Below are positions 34,527 to 43,449 of a stretch of DNA of 64,000 bases, one piece after another. Positions within the stretch are counted from its first letter, which is position 1. Each line of letters begins with the position of its first letter. The DNA lies in the NCBI RefSeq assembly GCF_050875635.1, contig NZ_JBPAOH010000003.1, positions 66,834-130,833 on the forward strand, written 5' to 3'. Under the pieces are notes generated by a model. It worked only from the letters and a program-made list of their open reading frames with translations, was not told where the DNA came from and did not search any database. Origin of the DNA: Hassallia sp050875635 (GTDB lineage: Bacteria > Cyanobacteriota > Cyanobacteriia > Cyanobacteriales > Nostocaceae). Position numbers and translations under genes: made by a program.

Positions 34527-35918
34527 ATGACACCTCCAGAAAACAACAACATCGTCGAAGAAAGAAAAGAGCTAGTTAAAGAAGTTCTAGACGCTTACCC
34601 CGAAAAAGCGAAGAAAAAGCGGGAAAAGCACATAAACGTATTTGAAGAAGGCAAATCTGACTGCGGCGTTAAGTCTAACATCAAATCTCTTCCTGGTGTA
34701 ATGACCGCTCGTGGTTGCGCTTATGCAGGTTCTAAGGGTGTGGTCTGGGGTCCAATTAAAGACATGATCCACATCAGCCACGGTCCTGTAGGTTGTGGTT
34801 ACTGGTCTTGGTCTGGTCGTCGTAACTACTATATTGGTACCACTGGTGTTGACACCTTCGGTACGATGCACTTCACCTCCGACTTCCAAGAAAGAGATAT
34901 CGTTTTCGGTGGTGACAAAAAACTCGTCAAGCTAATCCAAGAACTTGACGAACTCTTCCCCCTCAACCGTGGTGTTTCCATTCAATCTGAATGTCCCATC
35001 GGTCTAATTGGGGATGACATCGAAGCCGTTGCCAGAAAAACATCAAAAGAGATTGACAAGCCTGTAGTTCCCGTGCGTTGCGAAGGCTTCCGGGGTGTTT
35101 CTCAGTCGTTGGGACACCACATTGCTAACGACATGGTTCGTGACTGGGTATTCACCAGATCCGACAAGGAAAGAAAAGAAGGCAAACAGCAGTTTGAGGG
35201 TACTCCCTACGATGTAGCCATTATTGGTGACTATAACATCGGTGGTGATGCTTGGGCTAGCCGCATCCTTTTAGAAGAACTAGGCTTGCGCGTAGTTGCT
35301 CAGTGGTCGGGTGATGGCACCATCAATGAAATGATGATGACACCGAACGTGAAGATGAATTTGATTCACTGCTACCGTTCGATGAACTACATCAGCCGTC
35401 ACATGGAAGAAGCTTACGGTATTCCCTGGTTGGAATACAACTTCTTTGGTCCTACCAAGATTGCTGAATCCTTACGGGAAATCGCTTCTAAATTTGACGA
35501 GAAGATCCAAGAAAACGCTGAGAAGGTAATTGCTAAATATCAGCCAACAATGGATGCGATCGTTAGCAAGTATCGTCCACGTTTGGAAGGCAAGACTGTC
35601 GCCATGATGGTTGGTGGTCTGCGTCCCCGTCACGTTGTACCCGCATTCCAAGATTTGGGTATGAGAATGATTGGTACAGGTTATGAGTTTGCTCACAACG
35701 ACGATTACAAACGTACCACTCACTACATCGAAAACGGCACCATCGTTTACGACGACGTTACCGCATACGAGTTTGAAGAGTTTGTGAAAGCACTCAAACC
35801 CGACCTCATCGCTTCTGGTGTGAAAGAGAAGTATGTATTCCAAAAGATGGGTCTTCCTTTCCGTCAAATGCACTCTTGGGATTACTCCGGACTTGGCGAT
35901 CGCTCCTACAATTGGTGA
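34527..35918 (+). CDS. nifD: NifD, nitrogenase MoFe protein alpha chain, 5' segment (interrupted gene)
   Basis: The ORF has 463 codons; the first 450-454 are NifD. P-cluster cysteine regions are present (TARGCAYAGSKG, HGPVGCGYWSW, SECPIGLIGDD), as is the FeMo-co ligand His in QMHSWDYSG (H449). After DYSG the frame enters the element (LGDRSYNW, stop 35918). The remaining C-terminus is at 54620-54770. Joining at GGATTACTCCGG gives 1503 bp (500 aa) in frame. The unexcised ORF lacks the last 45 residues and should not fold correctly. Forms the nitrogenase alpha2beta2 with NifK. Confidence 0.97.
   Translation: MTPPENNNIVEERKELVKEVLDAYPEKAKKKREKHINVFEEGKSDCGVKSNIKSLPGVMTARGCAYAGSKGVVWGPIKDMIHISHGPVGCGYWSWSGRRNYYIGTTGVDTFGTMHFTSDFQERDIVFGGDKKLVKLIQELDELFPLNRGVSIQSECPIGLIGDDIEAVARKTSKEIDKPVVPVRCEGFRGVSQSLGHHIANDMVRDWVFTRSDKERKEGKQQFEGTPYDVAIIGDYNIGGDAWASRILLEELGLRVVAQWSGDGTINEMMMTPNVKMNLIHCYRSMNYISRHMEEAYGIPWLEYNFFGPTKIAESLREIASKFDEKIQENAEKVIAKYQPTMDAIVSKYRPRLEGKTVAMMVGGLRPRHVVPAFQDLGMRMIGTGYEFAHNDDYKRTTHYIENGTIVYDDVTAYEFEEFVKALKPDLIASGVKEKYVFQKMGLPFRQMHSWDYSGLGDRSYNW
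35879..35890 (+). repeat. nifD element left att repeat
   Basis: GGATTACTCCGG, identical to 54620-54631; spans the Asp-Tyr-Ser-Gly codons after the FeMo-co histidine. Confidence 0.96.
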
Positions 35919-36268
35919 TAATGCAAGCTTTTTTGGCGATGGAATAAAAAAGAGTCGATTTCTAGCCTAAATGTGAGTTGTACGCTCTCCTATAAAAATA
36001 TCTCTTTGTAAGTTCTAAGCATAGAAGTGTTATTCTGTCCAGTTTTTTCGATGAAATTAAATCTGCATTAGAGAAAAACTGTAAATTAAAAAACTTTTTT
36101 AATGATGTTTTATTAGACTAAATTTAGCGTTCGGCTAAATTGAGCACCACCAGATAAAATTTGTATCCACACCAGGATCTTTTGTCCGTTTGCTTCATAA
36201 AGTGTTAGCCTGCTAGACTGAAGTGATTGGACGCGGAAAAGACGGATGAATAACGTCTGGAGGTTGCC

Positions 36269-36508
36269 TTGAGCATTATACAAACTGCCACTGAAAAAAT
36301 GCGGTCACTTCCGCCAGAGAAGCAACAAGAGGTCTTAGATTTTATTGAGTTTCTGCAAAGTAAGCTAAAACAACAAAATTCAAACATTGAACAATTTGAG
36401 CCTATTTCATTTTTGGCAGCAGCTCAACAATTTGCTGGTTGTGTTGATGGTGGTCCTGGTGATTTGGCGACGAACAAACAGTATCTTGAAGGTTTAGGAA
36501 CTGAATGA
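36269..36508 (+). CDS. DUF2281-like antitoxin (VapB role)
   Basis: 79 residues from a TTG start (MSIIQTATEKMRSLPPEKQQ, EVLDFIEFLQSKLK), the helical N-terminus of DUF2281-type antitoxins common in cyanobacteria, with a C-terminal tail that would bind the toxin. The stop overlaps the toxin ATG (ATGA). GGAGG precedes the start. Expected to neutralise the PIN toxin and repress the operon. Confidence 0.82.
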   Translation: MSIIQTATEKMRSLPPEKQQEVLDFIEFLQSKLKQQNSNIEQFEPISFLAAAQQFAGCVDGGPGDLATNKQYLEGLGTE

Positions 36509-36927
36509 AGCAGCGAGTCATCATCGATACGGGACCATTAGTAGCTTTTATTAATCGCAGAGAGTATCTTCATGCCTGGGTAATTAACACCTTAGCTACA
36601 ATTGAGCAGCCTTTACTCACTTGTGAGGCTGTGATTGTAGAGACTTGTTTTTTGTTGCGAAATATCTACGGTGGTCAGGAAACGGTGATGTCTTTACTGG
36701 ACGAGGGAAAGATATTAATTTCGATGTGTTTGAGTGAAGAAGCGGCAGTGATTAAAGAATTGCTACGGCAATATCAGTCAGTTCCAATGTCGTTAGCAGA
36801 TGCCTGTTTCGTGAGAATGACACAACTGTATCCTGAAAGTGAGTTACTAACATTTGATAGCGATTTTAGAATTTATCGGAAGAATCGTAATCAATTAATT
36901 TCTGTGATTATGCCAGAGGATTTGTAA
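36505..36927 (+). CDS. PIN-domain toxin (VapC-like ribonuclease)
   Basis: 140 residues. Acidic active-site positions are D8 (VIIDTGPLVAFINRRE), E in CEAVIVETCFLL, D in SLADACFVRMT and D in LLTFDSDFRIYRK, the four-residue PIN signature. Translationally coupled to the antitoxin. Probably an RNase that addicts the filament to the nifD element. Complete. Confidence 0.88.
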   Translation: MKQRVIIDTGPLVAFINRREYLHAWVINTLATIEQPLLTCEAVIVETCFLLRNIYGGQETVMSLLDEGKILISMCLSEEAAVIKELLRQYQSVPMSLADACFVRMTQLYPESELLTFDSDFRIYRKNRNQLISVIMPEDL

Positions 36928-37274
36928 GAACAGGGTTAAGAGCGATGCCTTCGGCAATGCTACGCAAACGCACGTCAAACTCAGTTAAGGCAAGGTTTTT
37001 TGGCGATGGAATAAAAAAGAGTCGATTTCTAGCCTAAATGTAAGTTTTAGGGTTATTCACTAACAATCTTTTTTGATGCTTAAGACAGTATAACTCTTAT
37101 AGAGTGGGCTTTTTAGGATTTACTTGCATTTTGCTCAAAGAAAAACTGCTAAATTAAAGACTATTTTCAATGACGATTTTTTAGATTAAATGGTGCGATC
37201 GCTTTTGCTTGACAACAAGGTAGGCGATCGTGTGATGGGGGAATGAGGGAGATGCGACAACGGAGAGTCAAAAT

Positions 37275-37691
37275 TTAGTAACGTGGATCGTAATCATCCC
37301 TCCAATCCCCACCCAGATATAGACCGCCATACTCTAATGAGTTGCCATAATTCGTTAATGAAGACATTTCATTAGAAAACGTAAATCCAAGCTTCTCCCG
37401 CCATGCTTGAAGCACTTCATATTCCATCTTTCCATCATAGTACAACACCCTAGCAGCTTCAAGAAAAGAGTCTATAATTTGCTTGTGAGTTTTAGATATT
37501 TCTTCTGGGCGGTTCAATAAGTGAAGTATAGTGTCTGGGACTTGTATCAGTTTGTTAAACTGTGACTGATTTAACCTAAAGACTTGACTGTTTACTTGTA
37601 AGTCATATTCATTATTTAAAATAGTAATTAATTCTCCTATTATACCTGTCTTTGGAGATGCGAAAAAATTGCCAACTTTAGCCGAGTTCAT
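37275..37691 (-). CDS. Hypothetical protein
   Basis: 138 residues (MNSAKVGNFFASPKTGIIGE ... NEMSSLTNYGNSLEYGGLYL), predicted soluble and mostly helical; no family recognised. It lies between the first TA module and the BrnT/BrnA pair, on the minus strand. Codon use is A/T-rich like the rest of the element. Confidence 0.5.
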   Translation of the reverse strand: MNSAKVGNFFASPKTGIIGELITILNNEYDLQVNSQVFRLNQSQFNKLIQVPDTILHLLNRPEEISKTHKQIIDSFLEAARVLYYDGKMEYEVLQAWREKLGFTFSNEMSSLTNYGNSLEYGGLYLGGDWRDDYDPRY

Positions 37692-37910
37692 ACACTTTTT
37701 GGTATTTCAGTATCGTTTAGCAAATGTATGCTTATGAAGAGAGTACCCAAAACATCTGCTGTACGATCACCTAATTATACTGAAATTTTATATTTTAATC
37801 ATCGCCCCAACTCGACAACACGCCACTGCATATTCATACTGGGTGAAGTTAAGCGATCGCCTTCACTCAACAACAAGGTAGGCGATGTCTACGACGGGCT
37901 GCGCCTACGC

Positions 37911-37999
37911 ATTAAACTGTTACTACCTCAATTAATAATCCGGGTACTTTGCTAAAATCCTGATGATTGCGCGTTAATAAAACTAATTTACACAGATAG
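37911..37999 (-). pseudogene. PIN-toxin 3' fragment, copy 1
   Basis: The minus strand encodes about 30 residues similar to LYLCKLVLLTRNHRDFSKIP then GLLIEVVTV-stop, the C-terminus of VapC-type toxins (TRNHRDF motif). Near-identical copies are at 38631-38718 and 39815-39903. No upstream toxin body is attached. Confidence 0.7.
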
Positions 38000-38082
38000 T
38001 GCGATGCCTCCGGCAGGCTGCTTGCAACGCTGCCATCCGCACATCCATGATGCGCTATCAACTTCACCAAACTATTTAGAGA

Positions 38083-38292
38083 TTATACCCAGTCGAGAGA
38101 AGGTTTACGCTTAGACTTGGCACAATCCTGTAAGTAGAGATTAATTAAAGTTTGATAGGGAATGCCTGTTTCTTCTGCAAGAGACTTAAAGTATTCAATC
38201 ACATCTTCTTCTAAGCGGATTGTAATCTGCTTTTTCAGATTTTTCACATAGGGATTAGGAACAGACTCAGAAAAATCATATTCATCTCTCAT
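38083..38292 (-). CDS. brnA: BrnA-type antitoxin
   Basis: 69 residues, with KKQITIRLEEDVIEYFKSLA and ETGIPYQTLINLYLQDCA, the ribbon-helix-helix-like fold of BrnA/CopG antitoxins. The start overlaps the BrnT stop (ATGA), so toxin precedes antitoxin as usual for BrnTA. Autoregulation is expected from the family. Confidence 0.88.
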   Translation of the reverse strand: MRDEYDFSESVPNPYVKNLKKQITIRLEEDVIEYFKSLAEETGIPYQTLINLYLQDCAKSKRKPSLDWV

Positions 38293-38582
38293 GGCAAAAA
38301 CTCCTCATATTGCTTACGTTCGTGCTTTGTAGCTGTACGAGCAGAGATAATACGAATATAGCGATCGCTCTTTTTGTACAAGTGAGATACCACTAACAAT
38401 CGAAACTCATCACTCACACCTAGCAGAAGAAACCGATCTTCCTCAACTGAATGGTCTGGATCGTAAATTAAACGAGCATTTTCGTCAGAAAAGACAGTTT
38501 GAGCCTCTTCAAAAGACACACCATGCTTACGCTCATTGCTTTTAGCTTTGGAGGGATTCCACTCAAATTCTATCTCAGCCAT
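38289..38582 (-). CDS. brnT: BrnT-type toxin
   Basis: 97 residues with the BrnT hallmarks FEWNPSKAKSNERKHGVSFE, EDRFLLLGVSDEFRLLVVSH and RIISARTATKHERKQYEEF. BrnT toxins have a RelE-like ribonuclease fold. Operon with brnA; complete. Confidence 0.92.
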   Translation of the reverse strand: MAEIEFEWNPSKAKSNERKHGVSFEEAQTVFSDENARLIYDPDHSVEEDRFLLLGVSDEFRLLVVSHLYKKSDRYIRIISARTATKHERKQYEEFLP

Positions 38583-38630
38583 ACATACATTGTAGTTACA
38601 AAGGCTTCCATGAGCAAGTGCAATAATTAT

Positions 38631-38718
38631 TTAAACTGTTACTACTTCAATTAACAATCCGGGTATCTTGCTGAAATCCTGATGATTGCGCGTTAATAAA
38701 AGTAATTTACACAGATAG
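38631..38718 (-). pseudogene. PIN-toxin 3' fragment, copy 2
   Basis: Second copy of the PIN C-terminal remnant, ending with codons for GLLIEVVTV. It differs from copies 1 and 3 by a few substitutions. Confidence 0.7.
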
Positions 38719-38889
38719 AGCGATGCTTCCGGCGGGCTGCGCCAACGCCCCAACTCGACAACATTTAGAGATAGTGTGTCAGATGCACTTATGAGTAACC
38801 CGTAGTAGCGATCGCATGACAGAGATTGTGTGTCAAATGCACAAAAAGTAGACCGTTGTAGCGCTTGCAAGAACAAAGTGTTACACAAA

Positions 38890-39489
38890 TTAACTACTGA
38901 ATTGCTGAACAATTGTCTGTACAATTGCCAAAATAGCTCCTACGTTATCCAAGTAATATCTTTGCTTATCAAGCAAAGCCACTTTTTGCGAAAGTTGAAG
39001 AAACTGCCATATTTCTCCTGTTGTCACACATCCATACACGGGTATTTCTGCTTGTCCAGATGAACGATTGAATAAATCCGCCGCTACCATTTGCGCGATA
39101 CACTGTCCTAACCCAGCTTCAACATCATTTTTCTTCGCTTCCACAACAGTGAGAATTGGCGATCGCAACGGTGGTAAAGGTGGAGCTATTGCTAAAATAA
39201 AATCACATTCCCCAATCAAGCCCTGTGCAGGATCGACATCAAGTCTTTGTCCAGAGAAAATAGCCAAGCTATCTTGGCTGAGATCGCGACAGGCTAGTAA
39301 AATCGGTACAATAATAAATTCGCTCCGAGCCTTTTCACTAATCAAAGCTAATTGGGTTCGCTTTCCTAAAGTTTCATTTAACCACGAAGGAATAGAAAGA
39401 GGTACAAGCTTGGGAAACAGATCGGCTTCTTGGGTGGTGATTCCCAAAACAGCCGCAGCTTTTTCTAGAGTAAAGTCGCTGTACGCCAT
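38890..39489 (-). CDS. Putative PD-(D/E)XK-like nuclease of the 'EKARSE' family
   Basis: 199 residues from the ATG at 39489 (MAYSDFTLEKAAAVLG); an upstream in-frame ATG at 39525 is less likely. Core motifs are SEKARSEFIIVPILLACRDL, GECDFILA and ILTVVEAKKNDVEAGLGQCI. The D...(V)EAK arrangement resembles the active site of restriction-endonuclease-fold proteins. It ends with YGCVTTGEIWQFLQL. Intact relative of the two broken copies at 40966 and 41629. Function unknown; the family is widespread in cyanobacteria as single genes. Confidence 0.7.
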   Translation of the reverse strand: MAYSDFTLEKAAAVLGITTQEADLFPKLVPLSIPSWLNETLGKRTQLALISEKARSEFIIVPILLACRDLSQDSLAIFSGQRLDVDPAQGLIGECDFILAIAPPLPPLRSPILTVVEAKKNDVEAGLGQCIAQMVAADLFNRSSGQAEIPVYGCVTTGEIWQFLQLSQKVALLDKQRYYLDNVGAILAIVQTIVQQFSS

Positions 39490-39569
39490 AGTTTTGCACT
39501 GCTTTTGTGAGTATGACGTTTTCAATAAAAGGGAATTGCTTCTATTTTACCCCTGTTGTAGAGTTGTCC

Positions 39570-39795
39570 AGAGATTGTGTGTGAGATGCAACGCCATGAG
39601 TAACCCGTAAAGCGCGATCGCCCCAACTCAACAACACGATACTGCATATTTAGAGATTGTGTGTGAGATGCAACACCATGAGTAAACCGTAAAGCGCGAT
39701 CGCCCCAACTCAACAACACGATACTGCATATTTAGAGATTGTGTGTGAGATGCAACGCCATGAGTAACTTGTAAAGCGCGATCGCCTTGACTCGA
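39570..39795. repeat. 82-bp tandem repeats, about 2.8 units
   Basis: Units start at 39570, 39652 and 39734, exactly 82 bp apart. Each begins AGAGATTGTGTGTGAGATGC, passes a GCGCGATCGCC HIP1-type block and ends ACTGCATATTT. Diverged single copies of parts occur near 37800, 38750, 40830, 42250, 43610 and 43720, so this is a dispersed repeat family of the element. Confidence 0.85.
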
Positions 39796-39814
39796 CAACA
39801 AGCTAGGCGATCGT

Positions 39815-39903
39815 ATTAAACTGTTACTACCTCAATTAACAATCCGGGTATCTTGCTGAAATCCCGATGATTGCGCGTTAATAAAACTAATTTACACAGA
39901 TAG
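39815..39903 (-). pseudogene. PIN-toxin 3' fragment, copy 3
   Basis: Third copy of the PIN C-terminal remnant, coding LYLCKLVLLTRNHRDFSKIP and GLLIEVVTV before a stop on the minus strand. Confidence 0.7.
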
Positions 39904-39994
39904 AGCGATCGCACTAAATAATCCTCGGTTTTGTACAGCAAGTTGAACTGCACAACAAGTAGCCCGTCGTAGCGAAAAGTTGAGCCAGTGCGTT

Positions 39995-40140
39995 GGTAAG
40001 GCAGCGCGGTCTTGGGGAGCCACTGCGTTGGGCGGCTCTGCCGACAGTCACGCAAGTGGCGTGGTTCCCCCCATGAGCGACTGCCGCAAGGGTTTCCCGA
40101 CTTGAAGCAACTGGCGTTGGAGCGGAGGTTCCCTCCGATC
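39995..40140. repeat. GC-rich dispersed repeat
   Basis: Contains GCGCGGTCTTGGGG (40004-40017), CGTTGGGCGGCTCTGCCGAC and CCATGAGCGACTGCCG blocks, related to the nifB-fdxN repeat at 7756-7862. Non-coding. Confidence 0.6.
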
Positions 40141-40290
40141 CAAACTTTTCAAGGCAGACATCGCTTTTGCTTGACAACAAACTATGTATGATGTTATGAG
40201 GTAGAAGGGATACGCAGACATCATTAAAAGTAGAAATATCCTATATGGACTATGCCACACTCAATGATAACTCATTACTACTTACAAACT

Positions 40291-40665
40291 TTAGATAATT
40301 ACCTGTATCTCAATGCACCTCGGAGTGTCTGAATTACTTGTTTGAATTGCTGGTTCTGGTACTTCTTCTGCTCCCAAGTCATCACCGCTAGGGTAAGGTT
40401 TTCTGGGAACACCCGCACCAGTTGCTTGTGAAGGTCCATCTAACTTACTGAAAATGCTAAGAGCATGAGTATTGACAATTCTAGCAGAGATATTAAGAGT
40501 GTTAGCAATCTGATACTCAGAATGACCCAAAAGGATCAAAAGCAAAATTTATTTTTCTAAATCTGTGAAATTTTGGTCAAAACGGTCTTCAAGAATCAGC
40601 CGCAAAAGCTTCTTGCCGTGTGTTGTAAGTTGATTGTATATTGCGTCAGGGATGTGATTTTCCAT
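40291..40665 (-). pseudogene. LuxR-like HTH protein with in-frame stop
   Basis: From the ATG at 40665 the frame reads MENHIPDAIYNQLTTHGKKL to FTDLEK, then TAA (40549-40551). It continues in the same frame ILLLILLGHSEYQIANTLNI and VNTHALSIFSKLDG, a LuxR/GerE-type recognition-helix pattern. A single nonsense change disrupts an otherwise complete 124-residue DNA-binding protein. Reinitiation downstream is possible but would lose the N-terminus. Confidence 0.6.
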
Positions 40666-40965
40666 AATTCAAGCTAATATACTAAGCTAATTTTATGGTA
40701 ACTAAGAGATTTGCATTTATTTACAATCGCCCACAAGTGGTTTTGACTTGAGGGGATTGTTTGTAGATATCAAGGTAACAAACATTCGACTATTTGAGGA
40801 GCGTAGGCGTAGCCCCTTAAAGTAGACATCGCCTTAACTCGACAACAAACGACTGTATATTTAGGCATGGTGTCAGGTGCGATTCACCCCCAAAAAGCAG
40901 AGCAGTTTGTTTAGATCGTTTTAAACTAATAATAGCAACCACAGCAAATAAGAATGAGCGAGAAT
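40666..40965. other. Gene-free stretch
   Basis: Only diverged dispersed-repeat pieces are seen (CGCCTTAACTCGACAACAAA near 40832, TATATTTAGG near 40856). No coding region recognised. Confidence 0.5.
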
Positions 40966-41562
40966 GGCTTATAGTGACTTTACTTTAAGTAAATTTAAAA
41001 AAAAATCAATATTCATATTGATGAACAAATTGATTTATTTGCCAACATTGAGCCTAGAGAAATAAGCGATCGCCTAACAACTACTTTAGAAGAAACTACC
41101 GATTTAGCCTTGGCGATTAATACAGAAAAAGCTCGTTCCGAAATGATTATTACGCCGATTTTGTTGGAGGTAAGGCGTAAGGCTAATTATCAGATTAGTT
41201 TCTTTTCGGGCACAGATTTTAATGTTGATGCCGAGAAGGGGTTAAATGGTTATTGTGATTTTGTTATCAGCCGCTCTAAAGAACAGTTAACAATTAATGC
41301 ACCTGTAATGATTATTGTCGAGGCAAAAAATGAAAACATTAAAGGTGGATTAGGTCAATGTATGGCGGCAATGTTGGCAGCACAGATATTTAACCAGCAG
41401 GAAGAAAATGAAATTAAAACTATTTATGGAGCGGTGACAACGGGAGATATCTGGAAATTTTTGAAGCTGGAAGGTGTTGATTTGTTTGTTGATTTGAATA
41501 ATTATTATATTAAAGAATTAAATAAATTTTTAGGTATTTTATATCAAGGAATCCAAGGTTAA
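40966..41562 (+). pseudogene. 'EKARSE' family nuclease-like gene, frameshifted at a poly-A run
   Basis: MAYSDFTLSKFKKK runs into a nine-A tract (about 40999-41007) and the frame then shifts. The continuing frame reads IDEQIDLFANIEPREISDRL, INTEKARSEMIITPILLEVR, YCDFVISRSK and MIIVEAKNENIKGGLGQCMA to 41562. A one-base change in the A run would restore about 198 residues. It could be a true pseudogene, a slippage-corrected gene or a contingency locus. Confidence 0.7.
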
Positions 41563-41628
41563 AATCACAAATAGGCAGATATTGCCTCAAGCTAGACTGA
41601 ATGTAGACTTGTAGAATAATTAGCAATT

Positions 41629-42231
41629 ATGCCTTATATTCAGTTTACAAATATTAGTAAAGTGAAAGAAGCTTTCGGGTTAAAAACACAGTAAGCTGGG
41701 CGATTTATTCCTGCCACCGACAATATCGAAGCATCTGCTACACTGACGGCATATCTTGAAGAAAGTCTACCACTTGCTTCTTTAGCAAGTGAAAAAGCAC
41801 GTTCAGAAGGAATTATTTACCCCGTATTATTGGAAGTAAGACGGATATTAAATAGGCAAATAAGTTTATTCTCAGGAGAAGATTTTACAGTTGATGAGGC
41901 AGTTGGACTTAATGGAATGTGTGATTTTCTTTTAAGTCGATCGCCTGAAGTGTTAGAAATTGAAGCACCTGCAATTATAATTGTGGAGGCAAAAAAAGCT
42001 GATTTAAGAACTGGGTTTGGACAATGTATTGCAGAAATGGTTGCAGCACAAAGATTCAACGCCGCAAAAAATCGTTTAATTCCCGTAATATATGGTTCTA
42101 TTAGTAATGGTACACAATGGCGATTCCTGAAGCTGGAGGAAAATACTGTCACCATTGATTTAACGGATTATCCCCTCCCACCTGTGGAACAAATTCTAGG
42201 AATTTTAGTTTGGATGGTTCAAAACGGTTGA
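41629..42231 (+). pseudogene. 'EKARSE' family nuclease-like gene with early nonsense codon
   Basis: MPYIQFTNISKVKEAFGLKT-Q is followed by TAA (41692-41694). The same frame then continues RFIPATDNIEASATLTAYLE, LASEKARSEGIIYPVLLEVR and AIIIVEAKKADLRTGFGQCI to 42231. One point mutation inactivates it. Directly downstream of the related frameshifted copy, so the two arose by tandem duplication or tandem insertion. Confidence 0.72.
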
Positions 42232-42276
42232 TAAGTTATACTTTTCGCCTTAACTCCACAAACTGCCACTGCACAT

Positions 42277-42558
42277 TTAGGGATTATGTGTGAAGTCAAG
42301 CGTAGACGATTTACTCGGCTTGTCGTCAGACATCGCCTCTAACTCAGGAATATGTTGAGTTTCGTAGTTTTCAATTAATACACCGATGACTTCCATTAGA
42401 GACGCGAGGGGATGGCTTTCATCTTCACCAACTTGATCGATGAGGCAATCGAGCATTTCAACCAAGCGATCGTATTCCTCCTCGGTGTGAGGAACTTTGA
42501 CGTTTTCGGCAATGGATGACCAAGCAGTGATGGTTTGATCGAGGTTGAAACTTTGCAT
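42277..42558 (-). CDS. HigA-like antitoxin, short form
   Basis: 93 residues from MQSFNLDQTITAWSSIAENV at 42558. HTEEEYDRLVEMLDCLIDQV and SLMEVIGVLIENYETQHIPE match the helical N-terminus of HigA antitoxins whose usual HTH C-terminus is absent; the tail here (DDKPSKSSTLDFTHNP) looks abnormal. Preceded by a HigB 3' fragment. Probably a decayed HigBA module. Confidence 0.6.
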   Translation of the reverse strand: MQSFNLDQTITAWSSIAENVKVPHTEEEYDRLVEMLDCLIDQVGEDESHPLASLMEVIGVLIENYETQHIPELEAMSDDKPSKSSTLDFTHNP

Positions 42559-42565
42559 TATTCTT

Positions 42566-42680
42566 TCCACTTTTCTTGATCGTATTCTGAATGCGTTAAC
42601 ACAGCCCGGATGTAGATTTTTTGGCGGTTATAATGAATTGCGGCGATGAGTCGAACTTTGTTACCACCCTTGATGTGTTA
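42566..42680 (-). pseudogene. HigB toxin 3' fragment
   Basis: The minus-strand frame reads GGNKVRLIAAIHYNRQKIYI then RAVLTHSEYDQEKWKE-stop, the C-terminal third of HigB-type mRNA interferases. The 5' part is missing. It abuts the antitoxin gene as in intact HigBA operons. Confidence 0.72.
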
Positions 42681-42870
42681 ATAATTCTGTCATCTATCCA
42701 ACTCACCTTTCATTGCTAGTCTTGTATTTTAATATATAGCAATTCAAAATCTAGACTTGACAAAAAAGCTACTGTATGTATGTAGAATTGTGGGTGAAGT
42801 GGACAAGAAGTAGCCCGTCGTAGATATCCCACTGTCATGTCTACATGAATTATCTGTACTACCTTGTGGT

Positions 42871-43449
42871 TCAGTCTGGAAAAGCCAAACCAGTCATTGG
42901 ATCGCGGATATACAGTCCCAGTGTGAGACTACGCATCACTTCATCCCAAACAGGTATTAGCTGTTCTGCCTGATCTGCCCAATAATCGAATGTAATCAAG
43001 CACTGAACATTTGACCCCAAACCAATGCAAGTCCGGGAAAAGGCTTCCCGTGGTTCTGCTTGGGTGTCGATAAACTTAATTTCTGTCCAGACAATTTTGG
43101 CAGTTTGGCGCTTGACGGTAAAGATTTCTCCCCGCTCAATAGGGTTACGACTGTCATCTTCCATCACTTTCCTCAAAGTTGATTTTAGCGGAAACTGGCT
43201 CCAGTCGTTGGGTGGCAAGCGATTGAAAGATACTTCCAGACAGCAATCATCGTCGGGTGGTTTTTTATCGAGAAACTTAAACGATTTTTCTTGTGGCTCC
43301 AAAACCCAATTTTGGGGTACATTGAAGCGAACAGATCCTCGGTCTAGCACAAAAATCTTGTAGCCTGATGGAGATTCCCAACGATGGTCGGGTTTTAGTT
43401 CAAGCGTTTCTTTAATCCACTGGAGATTGCTTTTCTTACGCTTTGCCAT
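42871..43449 (-). CDS. Conserved hypothetical protein
   Basis: 192 residues (MAKRKKSNLQWIKETLELKP), with VRFNVPQNWVLEPQEKSFKF and CLEVSFNRLPPND segments, predicted mixed alpha/beta, no signal peptide. A C-terminal LIPVWDEVMRSLTLG helix follows a beta-rich middle. No function recognised. Followed by HIP1-rich intergenic repeats and preceded by the HigB remnant. Confidence 0.6.
   Translation of the reverse strand: MAKRKKSNLQWIKETLELKPDHRWESPSGYKIFVLDRGSVRFNVPQNWVLEPQEKSFKFLDKKPPDDDCCLEVSFNRLPPNDWSQFPLKSTLRKVMEDDSRNPIERGEIFTVKRQTAKIVWTEIKFIDTQAEPREAFSRTCIGLGSNVQCLITFDYWADQAEQLIPVWDEVMRSLTLGLYIRDPMTGLAFPD

Larger units (their letters stand above)
35929..37190 (+). repeat. Long imperfect direct repeats flanking a VapBC-type module
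   Basis: A 46-bp perfect repeat (35929-35974 and 36996-37041, starting TTTTTTGGCGATGG) begins two longer similar segments of about 190 bp. Both later contain AGAAAAACTG(C/T)(A)AATTAAA and end near GA(C/T)TAAAT (about 36125 and 37190). They bracket the antitoxin-PIN pair at 36269-36927. The left copy starts only 38 bp from the att site. Confidence 0.75.

Noticed and set aside
35891..35918. Truncated NifD as a functional variant
   Set aside because: The frame simply runs into element DNA; the true C-terminus is present at 54620-54770 with a matching repeat.
39570..39795. CRISPR array
   Set aside because: 82-bp tandem units without unique spacers; the whole unit is repeated.
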